Shown here: piece by piece, positions 51,461 through 60,270 of the stretch | How the letters are laid out: each line of letters starts with the position of its first letter | Position numbering within the stretch: the first letter of the stretch is position 1 | Position numbers and translations under genes: made by a program | The notes under the pieces: model-generated | What the model was told of the DNA's origin: nothing | The model's input: only the letters and a program-made list of their open reading frames with translations | Databases searched by the model: none | Source: Pradoshia eiseniae | Lineage (GTDB): Bacteria; Bacillota; Bacilli; Bacillales; Pradoshiaceae | Assembly: GCF_002946355.1 (NCBI RefSeq) | Contig: NZ_PKOZ01000004.1 | Span: 186,001 to 250,000, forward strand | Length of the DNA: 64,000 nt | Reading direction: 5' to 3'

Positions 51461-51822
51461 TCTCACATTCTCCACCTTCTGATTTTTTACTGACCAGTAC
51501 CAATTTACCCAAAAACCTTCTAACAAAACATCATTTGAGCAATAAGCTTGACTTTTGGTCAGGGTTTATTCTTATAGTTAAACTCTGTCGCAATCATTCT
51601 TATATATTCAAATGCTGCACTCTTTAGGTACAGTACTAATGAACTCACAATATTTAAATTGTACTAAACTCTGCAGAAAAATAAAGGGAATATTTTCTTA
51701 ATTTTATTAAATTTGATTTGTTTTTAAAAATGTGCCTAAAACAAATGCTATTCATCAAGAAATTTAATATAATAAAAATTAATAACTATTTTCCACTTAC
51801 TTCTCTTTATTAATAAAAAGGG
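51461..51822. other. AT-rich intergenic region, no gene seen
   Basis: No convincing frame or repeat. The promoter of the CNNM gene must lie at its right end (AT-rich around 51760-51820). Confidence 0.4.
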
Positions 51823-51960
51823 GGGATTTGCATGGGAAGTTGATGGCCAGTAAACCTACCAGCACTTTTTATCCGTTAACGATTAACCATACAGCTGTTA
51901 ACAGCTTATTATCACAGGAGGTGACTCCTTCGCCGTCTTATCACGGTTGAAGGAAATTTA
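51823..51960 (+). promoter_or_regulatory. Structured leader of the CNNM/CorC gene
   Basis: Contains a GGGGGG site followed by a three-codon frame (ATG GGA AGT TGA at 51833), the perfect 14-bp palindrome AGCTGTTAACAGCT at 51893-51906, and an AGGAG/CTCCT hairpin at 51918-51931, just before the TTG start. It does not match an M-box or yybP-ykoY core that I can recall. Cation-responsive control is a guess from the gene it precedes. Confidence 0.35.
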
Positions 51961-53346
51961 TTGGACATATGGAATTTGGTTTTTATAGCCATTTTGATTG
52001 CGCTAACCGCATTTTTTGTTGCTTCAGAGTTTGCGATTGTTAAGATTCGCTCTTCTCGAATTGATCAGTTGATGGAAGAAGGCAACCGAAGAGCAATAGT
52101 TGCTAAAAGCATTATCACCAATCTGGATGAGTATTTATCTGCCTGTCAGCTAGGTATTACCATTACGGCTCTTGCTTTGGGATGGATTGGGGAGGAAACC
52201 TTTGAATCTCTTCTCGCTCCATTATTCGCACTGCTTTCATTGCCTGAATCTGTTACAACGCCACTCGTCGTCATTATTGCTTTTCTGCTGATTACTTTTA
52301 TTCACGTGGTGATCGGTGAATTGGCTCCAAAGACGATTGCTATTCAAAAAGCGGAAGCAATCTCTCTTCTATTCTCAAGACCTCTTATGGCATTCTACAA
52401 AATTATGTATCCATTCATTTGGCTGCTTAATGGCTCTGCCCGTTTGATTGTCCGTATGCTTGGACTTCAGCCAGCTTCAGAGCATGAGATTGCCCACACG
52501 GAAGAGGAATTGCAGATTATACTTTCAGAAAGTTATAAGAGCGGCGAAATTAACCAATCTGAGTTTAAATATGTAAATAATATATTTGAATTTGATAACC
52601 GGGTTGCAAAAGAAATCATGGCTCCTCGTACCGAAATGGTTTCCTTATCTAAAGAGGATACCATTCAAGCGTTCATTCAATTGTACCATGAGGAGAAATT
52701 CACTCGTTATCCGGTCATTGACGGTGACAAGGACCATATCATCGGATTGGTAAACGTTAAAGAGGTACTAACCGATGTTGTCGTCGATGACAGTATTTCA
52801 AATTCAACTATACAAGATTATATAAGGCCGATTATCCATGTCATCGATACCATTCCAATCCATGATTTGCTTGTGAGAATGCAATCAGAACGGATTCATA
52901 TGGCTGTTTTGATGGATGAATATGGTGGGACATCCGGATTGGTCACCATCGAAGATATCGTCGAAGAAATTGTTGGCGAGATTCGAGATGAATTTGATAA
53001 TGATGAGATTCCTGAAGTACGCAAAAACTCTGACGGATCTTACATTGTTGACTCTAAGGTATTACTCAGCGAGATTAATGACTTGCTTGGCACTAGTCTT
53101 GATGATTCTGATATAGACACAATAGGCGGCTGGGTTCTGACAGAGAAATACGAAGCAAAGCTTGGCGATATGCTTGAGATTGACGATTACGAGGTAACCA
53201 TTATCGATATGGAGGAACATCATATCCGTTATCTTGAAATCCGAAAAAAGCCAATGAAGGTTCAACCGCTTCCTGCATCGAGCGAGCCATCAGAAGGAGA
53301 AAACAAGCTGTTCACTCAACCGCTATCAAGCAGTACCGCCGAATAA
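51961..53346 (+). CDS. CNNM/CorC-type transport protein (DUF21-CBS-CorC_HlyC)
   Basis: A 461-residue protein with an N-terminal DUF21 membrane domain (four helices, residues 5-190; SEFAIVKIRSSRIDQLMEEG in the second), two CBS domains (about 215-340, with APRTEMVSLSK and MDEYGGTSGLVTIEDIVEEI), and a C-terminal CorC/HlyC domain (about 360-440). B. subtilis homologues include MpfA (YhdP), a Mg2+ efflux protein. The start is TTG with GAAGGA 6 nt upstream. Ends in a 40-bp palindromic terminator. Confidence 0.9.
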   Translation: MDIWNLVFIAILIALTAFFVASEFAIVKIRSSRIDQLMEEGNRRAIVAKSIITNLDEYLSACQLGITITALALGWIGEETFESLLAPLFALLSLPESVTTPLVVIIAFLLITFIHVVIGELAPKTIAIQKAEAISLLFSRPLMAFYKIMYPFIWLLNGSARLIVRMLGLQPASEHEIAHTEEELQIILSESYKSGEINQSEFKYVNNIFEFDNRVAKEIMAPRTEMVSLSKEDTIQAFIQLYHEEKFTRYPVIDGDKDHIIGLVNVKEVLTDVVVDDSISNSTIQDYIRPIIHVIDTIPIHDLLVRMQSERIHMAVLMDEYGGTSGLVTIEDIVEEIVGEIRDEFDNDEIPEVRKNSDGSYIVDSKVLLSEINDLLGTSLDDSDIDTIGGWVLTEKYEAKLGDMLEIDDYEVTIIDMEEHHIRYLEIRKKPMKVQPLPASSEPSEGENKLFTQPLSSSTAE

Positions 53347-53384
53347 TCAAAAAACACACGTGTTAACACGTGTGTTTTTTGATT
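53345..53384. terminator. 40-bp perfect palindrome terminator
   Basis: The arms (AATCAAAAAACACACGTGTT and its reverse complement) form a gapless 40-bp palindrome that begins inside the stop codon of the CNNM gene and ends before the convergent AI-2E gene; T-rich on both strands. Confidence 0.85.
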
Positions 53385-53415
53385 TGTTCCTTATCCTTTA
53401 TGAGACATGTCACAA

Positions 53416-54519
53416 TCAAACATCATCCGTAATGACCGCATTCCTTGCCCGATAGAGCTTAACGAGCCGGACAATATTCTTCGTGATTGTCTTGACAACC
53501 GCATACGTAGGGACTGCAAGGATCATCCCTAGAATACCCGCTAATGAGCCGGCAACAAGCAAAATGAGGATAATGGTCAATGGATGAATATTTAAGGACT
53601 TTCCGATAATCAATGGTGAAATAAGATTTCCATCAAGCTGCTGAACAATAACAATGATTAAGATAACCAGAATGGCTGCCAGAGGTGATTGGAATAAGCC
53701 GACAAGCACCGCCGGAGCCGCACCGATGAACGGACCGACATACGGAATGATATTCGTGACCGCAATTACGAGTCCCAGTGTTAAGGCATACGGCAAATCG
53801 ATCAGCAAGAAACCGATAAAGCAAGCAGTTCCAACGAAAATACATACAATCATTTGTCCTTGTATGTAATTTGCTAATGTTTGAGAAGTCTCTTGAATGA
53901 CAACGAGCCCCTCCTTCCTGAATGAAGAAGGAAGAAACTTCATTATAGCTCCAGGCAATTTATTGCCATCCTTCAACATATAGAAGAGGATAAACGGAAC
54001 CGTAATAATGATTAAGGTCAAACTGGTGATGAATGAAACCACCGCTGATATACCGGATGTGATATTGCTTGTAATATTTGTTGTAAACTCAAGCAATCGA
54101 TCCTTTATTTCCTCAAATTTAATGAAATCCTGTTCAACAACATAATTGAACCAATTTGATTTCGATGCATCCTCTATAAATGCGACAACATGGTCGATCG
54201 TCTCCGGTGTTTGTTTTGCAATATCCGTGACTTGGTCGGTTACAACTGGCACAACTTTTGTGATTCCAATCGTGATTAGTCCAATAAGCGCTAAATAGAG
54301 AATGATGATTCCCACTATTTTTGGAACCTTCCATTTCATAAGCAGCTTCAGCATTGGATTTAGCAAGTAAAACAAGAAGCCCGAAATTAATATCGGGAAA
54401 AACAATGTTGAGATAAAAACCCCAATAGGATGGAATACGAAGGAAATTTTTGTGCCTATGTAAATAATGATCAACAGCAGCAATATTTCCAAAGTCCAGA
54501 ACTGTAATTTAGATTTCAA
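53416..54519 (-). CDS. AI-2E family transporter
   Basis: A 367-residue PerM/TqsA-type membrane protein with eight predicted segments: two pairs in the first 90 residues, a soluble part at 95-155 and the remainder in the C-terminal half (ITNIIPYVGPFIGAAPAVLV and GKSLNIHPLTIILILLVAGS). Members export AI-2 or serve as Na+(Li+)/H+ antiporters; the substrate here is open. The start is TTG after GGAAGAG. Confidence 0.88.
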   Translation of the reverse strand: MKSKLQFWTLEILLLLIIIYIGTKISFVFHPIGVFISTLFFPILISGFLFYLLNPMLKLLMKWKVPKIVGIIILYLALIGLITIGITKVVPVVTDQVTDIAKQTPETIDHVVAFIEDASKSNWFNYVVEQDFIKFEEIKDRLLEFTTNITSNITSGISAVVSFITSLTLIIITVPFILFYMLKDGNKLPGAIMKFLPSSFRKEGLVVIQETSQTLANYIQGQMIVCIFVGTACFIGFLLIDLPYALTLGLVIAVTNIIPYVGPFIGAAPAVLVGLFQSPLAAILVILIIVIVQQLDGNLISPLIIGKSLNIHPLTIILILLVAGSLAGILGMILAVPTYAVVKTITKNIVRLVKLYRARNAVITDDV

Positions 54520-54600
54520 CGATCTCTTCCACTCCTTAGCATTCTTCCATCTATTATAGCTTAAATACCAAAATATACACTACTACTTATTTAATAAAAT

Positions 54601-54626
54601 GGCCACGGGCTGTAAGACCCATGGCC
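54601..54626 (-). terminator. Terminator of ampS
   Basis: GGCCA-GGG pairs with CCC-TGGCC around an 8-nt loop; TTTTATT on the minus strand. Confidence 0.75.
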
Positions 54627-54633
54627 TGAATGA

Positions 54634-55857
54634 TTAGAATGCCCAGTTTCCGCCGCGGAAGATTGGTTCAAGTGTTCCGTCAGCAAGTTCGCCATCAATA
54701 TCCATTTCGGCAGAGCCAATCATGAAATCAACATGGGTAATGCTTTCATTAACTCCATTTTCAATAAGCTCTTGCTGTGACATTTCCTTCCCGCCTTTTA
54801 AGCAGAAAGCATAGCCTGAACCAATGGCTAAATGATTAGAAGCGTTCTCGTCAAACAAAGTATTATAAAACAGCACATTCGTGTCAGAGATAGGGGAACG
54901 ATGCGGTACAAGAGCCACTTCTCCTAGGTATCTTGCTCCTTCATCTGTATCTAGAAGGCCAAGAAGAACCTCTTCTCCTACTTCTGCTTTCGCACTTACC
55001 GCCTTGCCGTTTTCAAAGGTCAAGGAGAAATTGTCAATGACATTGCCGCCATAGCTGAGCGGCTTCGTGCTTGAAACTGTACCATTAACTCCTTCTTTCA
55101 GCGGAACCGTGAATACTTCTTCGGTCGGCATATTCGCCATGAAGGAATGACCATTAGCATTGATGCTTCCTGCTCCGCACCATTCATGCTTATCAGACAG
55201 CTGGATCGTTAAATCTGTTCCCGGTGCGCGATAATGCAGGGCTTTATATTTCTTCTCATTTAAGTAATCTGCCTTTGTACGTAAGTTATAGTCATGCTCT
55301 TTCCATGTTTGTACAGGATCGTCTGAATCCACTCGAACTGCTTTTAGAATGGCATCCCATAGCATATCCAAGCTGTTGTCTGCATCCGGGAACACTTTAT
55401 CTGCCCATTTTTGACCAGCAGCAGCGATCACGCTCCAGCTGAATTTGTCAGCTTGCATTGCTTGGCGGAACTTACTAAGCGCTGTACCAGTCGCCTTTTG
55501 ATAATTGGCAATCCGCTTCGTGTCTATACCCTTTAAGGCATCCGGACTTTGGGATACAACAGAAATGATTGCGCCGCCTTTTTCGATTATGTATTCTCTA
55601 TGTGCGACGAGCCATTCCGGCACTTCAAGGAATGCATCTTCAGGAGCAAGTTCAAACTTAGCTCTCGTCACCTCTTCATCGCTCCAGTCCACATATACAT
55701 GACGTGCTCCTGCTTCATAGGCTTTCCGGACAAGCTTGCGGGTAAATGAAGCTACCTCTATGGAAGATGATATATATAATATTTGGTCTTTCTGAATATT
55801 GACACCGACCTTTACAGCTAATTCAGCATATTTATCTAATCTTTGATCTAAATTCAT
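54634..55857 (-). CDS. ampS: M29 family aminopeptidase AmpS
   Basis: Dinuclear-metal aminopeptidase of the thermophilic (M29) family, cytoplasmic. The 407-residue protein has the substrate and metal region MANMPTEEVFTVPLKEGVNG at about 240-262, ASNHLAIGSGYAFCLKGG at about 340 and NESITHVDFMIGSAEMDID at about 370, the conserved Glu, His and Asp ligands. GGGAGCTGGAAAG precedes the ATG. Monocistronic; the terminator lies just after it. Confidence 0.94.
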   Translation of the reverse strand: MNLDQRLDKYAELAVKVGVNIQKDQILYISSSIEVASFTRKLVRKAYEAGARHVYVDWSDEEVTRAKFELAPEDAFLEVPEWLVAHREYIIEKGGAIISVVSQSPDALKGIDTKRIANYQKATGTALSKFRQAMQADKFSWSVIAAAGQKWADKVFPDADNSLDMLWDAILKAVRVDSDDPVQTWKEHDYNLRTKADYLNEKKYKALHYRAPGTDLTIQLSDKHEWCGAGSINANGHSFMANMPTEEVFTVPLKEGVNGTVSSTKPLSYGGNVIDNFSLTFENGKAVSAKAEVGEEVLLGLLDTDEGARYLGEVALVPHRSPISDTNVLFYNTLFDENASNHLAIGSGYAFCLKGGKEMSQQELIENGVNESITHVDFMIGSAEMDIDGELADGTLEPIFRGGNWAF

Positions 55858-55955
55858 CTTTCCAGCTCCCTTACTATTTTATCAATACCTATTCTACCAT
55901 TAGTCAGCCTACTTAGGCATCACAACTATTTAAACATTCTAAACATTCACCACAG

Positions 55956-56630
55956 TTAATCACCGGAATGTTTATTTTGCAGCAGCTGGATAATTCCAAG
56001 CATGCCAATAGACATAAGGATCATTATCCCAACCCAAGTCCACGCCAGCTCTGTTTTCCCTGATTCAAATGCCATATAAATAGCAACCGGCATTGTTTGA
56101 GTTTTTCCTGGAATATTGCCTGCAAACATAAGAGTAGCTCCAAATTCCCCTAGAGCGCGCGCAAATGTCAGGATAGCTCCAGCTAACAGAGATCTTCCAG
56201 CAAGCGGAATGCTAATCTTCCAGAAAATCTTCCATTCTGTCCCTCCATCTATCCTCGCCGCATCCTCTATCTCAGGATTTACGGAACCAAATCCTGCTTT
56301 CGCGCTTTGGTACATCAATGGGAAGGCAACGACCATTGAAGCAATCGCCGCTGCAGCCCAGGTGAAGATAAGAGATTGGTCGAACAACGTAAAAATCAGC
56401 TGACCTACAGGGCTATTTTGACCAAATAGAATAACAAGCAAAAAACCGATAACCGTTGGAGGCAAAATAATTGGCAGTAGGAAAAACGTTTCTATCAGCA
56501 TTCTCCCCTTCATATCAGCGTGCCTTAGCATCATTCTTGCAGCAAGGATTCCAAGAATGACAGCCAACATTCCGGAAAAGGCTGCAATTTCAATAGAGAG
56601 TTTGATAGGTGCCCAAAATTCTATTTGCAT
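55956..56630 (-). CDS. modB: Molybdate ABC transporter permease ModB
   Basis: A 224-residue membrane permease with five to six helices; the ATPase-contact EAA loop reads EDAARIDGGTEWKIFWKISI followed by PLAGRSLLAGAILTFARALG. It begins 3 bp after modA ends. In modABC operons a ModC ATPase follows; none does here. C-terminal AWTWVGIMILMSIGMLGIIQ is the last helix. Confidence 0.93.
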   Translation of the reverse strand: MQIEFWAPIKLSIEIAAFSGMLAVILGILAARMMLRHADMKGRMLIETFFLLPIILPPTVIGFLLVILFGQNSPVGQLIFTLFDQSLIFTWAAAAIASMVVAFPLMYQSAKAGFGSVNPEIEDAARIDGGTEWKIFWKISIPLAGRSLLAGAILTFARALGEFGATLMFAGNIPGKTQTMPVAIYMAFESGKTELAWTWVGIMILMSIGMLGIIQLLQNKHSGD

Positions 56631-56633
56631 CTC

Positions 56634-57413
56634 TTACTTCATTCCCTTAAAACCATACTTTTTAAATATTTCAAGTGACCTATCTGATTGCAGATAGGCA
56701 TAAAACTTTTTGGCTTTTTCCTTCTCCTTGCTCGAGGAAATAACTCCCGCAGGATAAATAATCTCTTCATGTGTATCATTTGGAAGGGTGTCTATAACCT
56801 TTACCTTACTAGAGCTCTTGGCGTCGGTCGAATAGACAAGGCCTGCCTCAACATTTCCAGTTTCAACATATGTAAGAACTTGGGTTACATCTTTTGTGAA
56901 GATGAGCTTATCTTCTATCATTGCCCACAAGCCCAGTGCCTCTAGAGACCGTTTGGCATATTTCCCTGCTGGTACGGAATCAGGTGAGCCTATGGCAATC
57001 TTAGATACAGAATCCAGATTCTCCACTCCCTCTAAATCCGTTTTTCCCCCTGCAATAAGCACTAATTCATTGCCGAGGAGATTACTGTATGCCTTCTCTT
57101 CAATCAACCCATCATCTAGAAGGTTTTCGAAAGGTTCAATGGCTGCAGAGATAAACAAATCAACTGGAGCACCGTTTTGTATTTGATGCTGCAATGATCC
57201 GGAGCCTCCGTAATTGAATATGAGGGAAATATCCTCATTCTCCTCTTCATAATCTGCCTCTATTTCAGTGAGAGCTTTTTGAAGGCTTGCCGCTGCACTT
57301 ATGACAAGTTCGCTCTTCTCCTTCTCTGTCTCCCCTTTACTTGACTGACAGCCTGCAAGGAGTAGGAGGAAGAGAAATACCAATATATACAGACCACTTC
57401 TTCCCTTTATCAT
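56634..57413 (-). CDS. modA: Molybdate-binding lipoprotein ModA
   Basis: Periplasmic-type solute-binding protein anchored by a lipobox LLLAGC (Cys at about residue 21). The 259-residue protein has the oxyanion-contacting ISAAASLQKALTEIEADY block, NYGGSGSLQHQIQNGAPVDL and FISAAIEPFENL, typical of ModA. Two starts are possible: the ATG at 57413 after AAGGGAAAAGGG or one seven codons upstream at 57434. A group II molybdate-type binding fold can also bind tungstate; I cannot tell which. Confidence 0.92.
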   Translation of the reverse strand: MIKGRSGLYILVFLFLLLLAGCQSSKGETEKEKSELVISAAASLQKALTEIEADYEEENEDISLIFNYGGSGSLQHQIQNGAPVDLFISAAIEPFENLLDDGLIEEKAYSNLLGNELVLIAGGKTDLEGVENLDSVSKIAIGSPDSVPAGKYAKRSLEALGLWAMIEDKLIFTKDVTQVLTYVETGNVEAGLVYSTDAKSSSKVKVIDTLPNDTHEEIIYPAGVISSSKEKEKAKKFYAYLQSDRSLEIFKKYGFKGMK

Positions 57414-57494
57414 CCCTTTTCCCTTCTTCCCCATCGCCTATATTTTCTACTATATCATTACTTAAAGAGAATAAACCACTTGAACTAATTGCAA

Positions 57495-57529
57495 AAGCCA
57501 ACCTGCACCCCCTTGGGACAGATTGGCTT
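57495..57529 (-). terminator. Terminator of the CDF gene
   Basis: AAGCCAA pairs with TTGGCTT around a long loop; TTTTGCAATT follows on the minus strand. Confidence 0.5.
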
Positions 57530-57532
57530 CAC

Positions 57533-58426
57533 TCATTCCGAAAAATATGGATTAAGATGGATCATCACTTCCTCTATTTGTTCAAATTTACCCTTTAACG
57601 CATCCTTGATTTCATGAGAAAGATCATGTCCTTGCTTGATGGTCTTATCTTGATCAATAGATAGACGAATATCCATAATAAGGTAATGCCCGTGCTCACG
57701 TGCGCGAATCCTGTCTATGCGTTTAACATCAGGGAATTGATATACAACTTCTTTGAACTGATCCATGAGATCCTGGTTTACATTTCGCTCAATTAAGATA
57801 TGAAAAGCCTCAGTCATCATTTCCTTCGAAATCTTGAAAATCAAATAAGCGACGAAAATACTTGCCACTTTATCTCCGTACAAGAGAAACACGATGTCAA
57901 ACCTATCCCCCAGATATGAAATCAATACACCAATTGCCGCAGCCAGGGAAGCCACAATATCTGCCTGATGATCATAGGCTATTGCCTCAATTGCTTTACT
58001 ATTCATTCTCTTGCCGACATTCATTGAATAGCGAAACAAGCATACTTTGGCAATGTATGAAAACAAACCTACCCAAAAGGCGATAAAGCTCGGAGCTTCA
58101 ACAGGGTGAAAGAAACCGGCGATTCCTTCGTACACAATATAAAGAGAAACGACGAAGAGCAAAATACCGATGATTCCAGATACAATTACCTCGGCTTTTC
58201 CATGGCCATATGGATGCTCCACATCTGCCGGCTTATTAGAAATCTTTATGACTAATAATACAATGACAGATGCAAACACATCGGCTGCAGAATGGACACC
58301 ATCCGCAAATAACGCATTACTGGCAGCCAAAAAACCTATGACCAGTTTTCCAAGTGTGAGAAAGACATTACTCCAAACACTAATCCAAGCCACCCGCTTG
58401 GCTGCATTTTCTCTGATTTCCATCAT
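57533..58426 (-). CDS. Cation diffusion facilitator exporter
   Basis: A 297-residue CDF protein with six membrane helices. The TM2 metal site is ADGVHSAADVFAS (about residue 41), the TM5 site YDHQADIVASLAA (about 151), and HPYGHGKAEVIVSG lies in the first loop; the C-terminal domain carries VNQDLMDQFKEVVYQFPDVK. The D-x3-D/ D-x3-D site and similarity to MneP/MneS of B. subtilis suggest Mn2+ or Fe2+ rather than Zn2+, as inference. Two adjacent ATG codons start the gene. Confidence 0.92.
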   Translation of the reverse strand: MMEIRENAAKRVAWISVWSNVFLTLGKLVIGFLAASNALFADGVHSAADVFASVIVLLVIKISNKPADVEHPYGHGKAEVIVSGIIGILLFVVSLYIVYEGIAGFFHPVEAPSFIAFWVGLFSYIAKVCLFRYSMNVGKRMNSKAIEAIAYDHQADIVASLAAAIGVLISYLGDRFDIVFLLYGDKVASIFVAYLIFKISKEMMTEAFHILIERNVNQDLMDQFKEVVYQFPDVKRIDRIRAREHGHYLIMDIRLSIDQDKTIKQGHDLSHEIKDALKGKFEQIEEVMIHLNPYFSE

Positions 58427-58529
58427 TTATTCACCCACTTTTTTTGAACAGCTGTTCAAGCATTATTTTTTGCTATCTTATCTCTTCACACCTAGTCTTC
58501 CCAAAAAAAAAAGATAGCGTCCGCTATCT

Positions 58530-59468
58530 TTAAAAGTACTTCTTCTTCCAAAATATAATGGTTGTAATAGATGATAATAAAAGGGCTACAAATATGACGC
58601 CCACAAATGCATAAGGATTGTTTTGATAAGGCAAATCGACGTTCATCCCATATATACTGGCAACAATCGTCGGAAAGGATAAAATAATCGTGATTGACGT
58701 CAAGAATTTCATCACGATATTCAGATTGTTTGAAATAACGGATGCAAATGTATTCATCATACTTGTCAAGATGGAATGATACGTTTCAGCCATTTCAATA
58801 GCCTGTGTATTTTCAATAATCACATCCTCAAGCAAATCCTTATCCTCTTCATACATTTTCAGATGATTAAGACGCAGCATTTTCTGCAGCACAATCTTAT
58901 TAGACTTAAGCGAGGTCGTGAAATAAACCAAACTCTTCTCCAAAGAAAGGAACGCATATAACTCCTCATTCTTCATAGACTGATGGAGCTCTTTCTCTAT
59001 GTCGTCTGTTTTTCGATTAATTTGCTTTAAGTATCGTAAGTAATACGTGGAGATATGAAATAGAATTTGCAGGGCAAAACGGGTCTTCTTATACGTAAAG
59101 AACCCTTTAATTTTTTTATTAATGAAATCCATAATAATTGGATTCTCAATCAGTGAGATGGTAATAAAGCATTCTTCCGTCACAATCAAACCAATCGGGA
59201 GCGTTTCATAGACAGGAAAACCCGAATCATCATAAATAATGTACGGGAAGTCCACGATAATCAATACATGATTATCTTCTTTCTCCAAACGGGAGCGCTC
59301 CTCATCATCGAGCGGATCCTTGATGAAGTCTTCCGGGATGTTCAGCCGTTCTGATATGAGCTTAATCTCTGATTCACTCGGTGCAACCATATTCACCCAG
59401 CAGCCTTTTTCCAGCTTATCAATTTTTTGCAGTGTATTTGCTGAGTCTGTAATGTAGTATTCCAACAT
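58530..59468 (-). CDS. corA: CorA-family divalent cation transporter
   Basis: A 312-residue CorA/MIT protein: N-terminal cytoplasmic alpha/beta domain (to about 240), then TM1, the GMN filter in SIYGMNVDLPYQNNP (about 275) and TM2, ending with the basic IIFWKKKYF. It could carry Mg2+, Co2+ or Zn2+. AGAGGAGG precedes the ATG. It is 18 bp after a 40-codon gene on the same strand, so the two are probably one transcript. Confidence 0.92.
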   Translation of the reverse strand: MLEYYITDSANTLQKIDKLEKGCWVNMVAPSESEIKLISERLNIPEDFIKDPLDDEERSRLEKEDNHVLIIVDFPYIIYDDSGFPVYETLPIGLIVTEECFITISLIENPIIMDFINKKIKGFFTYKKTRFALQILFHISTYYLRYLKQINRKTDDIEKELHQSMKNEELYAFLSLEKSLVYFTTSLKSNKIVLQKMLRLNHLKMYEEDKDLLEDVIIENTQAIEMAETYHSILTSMMNTFASVISNNLNIVMKFLTSITIILSFPTIVASIYGMNVDLPYQNNPYAFVGVIFVALLLSSITTIIFWKKKYF

Positions 59469-59486
59469 GTAACAAAAACCTCCTCT

Positions 59487-59609
59487 TTAGAGGGAAGCAC
59501 CAACTCTTTTGACAGGATTGATTATTATCTTTCCCCACTTTTCAAAAAAAGCACCGTTGGGTTTCCCAATCATACTCGTGTCCGGGTCACCCGAATCGTA
59601 GTTACTCAA
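59487..59609 (-). CDS. Small protein upstream of corA (40 aa)
   Basis: A 40-codon frame from TTG to TAA, MSNYDSGDPDTSMIGKPNGA at its N terminus and FFEKWGKIIINPVKRVGASL at its C terminus. AGAGGAG lies 9 nt before the TTG, so translation is likely. The N-terminal half is polar/acidic and proline- and glycine-rich; the second half is amphipathic and could lie on the membrane. It lies 18 bp before corA. Functions such as a CorA partner, a leader peptide or an independent microprotein are equally open. No family recognised. Confidence 0.6.
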   Translation of the reverse strand: MSNYDSGDPDTSMIGKPNGAFFEKWGKIIINPVKRVGASL

Positions 59610-59754
59610 TAATATCAACTCCTCTTTTATTAGTTATTATGCCTATTACATCTTATACCTAACTTTCATGAATGTGCAACGGGAAAATCAATATATAAAA
59701 AAGAAGTCCGCCAACAAGGCAAACTTCCTTTCATAACTGATTCTAGCTAGATCG

Positions 59755-60105
59755 TTAACCATTATTGCTCTTAACAGGATTGTTTCGGTTTTTGGCAGCT
59801 GTTTCTCCGCCTTTTCTCCCGATTTCCCGATAAAAGTCCTTGTCAAACTTACGAGCAGTCGAGCTTCCGCCTTTTTGGCCGATCTCTTTATAGAAATCAC
59901 TTGTATGTTTTTCGGAGGTCGAGCTTCCTCCCTTTTGACCAATACCTTGATAAAACTCTTTATCATGCTTATCAGCTGTTGATTTACCGCCTTTTTGACC
60001 TATTTTCTTGTAGAAATCAGGAGAATGCTTCTTGGCGGTGGCAAGACCGCCTTTCCGGCCTGCCTCAGCACGTGTCATTTTCAATTTTTCTTCTTTGTTG
60101 TCCAC
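59755..60105 (-). CDS. gsiB: GsiB-like stress protein with KGG repeats
   Basis: A 116-residue hydrophilic, hydrophilin-type protein with five repeats of about 20 residues, each with a KGG core (RKGGLATAKKHSPDFYKKIG is the first). B. subtilis GsiB, a strongly sigma-B-induced glucose-starvation and stress protein, has the same repeats. The start is GTG (VDNKEEK) after AAGGAGAGG. A sigma-B-like promoter lies upstream. Confidence 0.9.
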   Translation of the reverse strand: MDNKEEKLKMTRAEAGRKGGLATAKKHSPDFYKKIGQKGGKSTADKHDKEFYQGIGQKGGSSTSEKHTSDFYKEIGQKGGSSTARKFDKDFYREIGRKGGETAAKNRNNPVKSNNG

Positions 60106-60142
60106 CTATTTCCTCTCCTTGTTCCAGGTTGTTACGCTTCTT

Positions 60143-60167
60143 ATAGCCGCTTGCCGCTAAACTAAAC
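60143..60167 (-). promoter_or_regulatory. Sigma-B-type promoter of gsiB
   Basis: On the minus strand GTTTAG, 13-nt spacer, GGCTAT, against the consensus GTTTAA-N12-15-GGGTAT: five of six matches in each element, 38 bp before the GTG start. Confidence 0.7.
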
Positions 60168-60270
60168 AAATAAATTGCTCCTTTAATCTTTTTGTAATGA
60201 GTCTGATACAAAAAAAGGAGTTTATTGCTCAAATCGGGAATATATTCCTGAGAGAAAGGGGGAATGTTCG

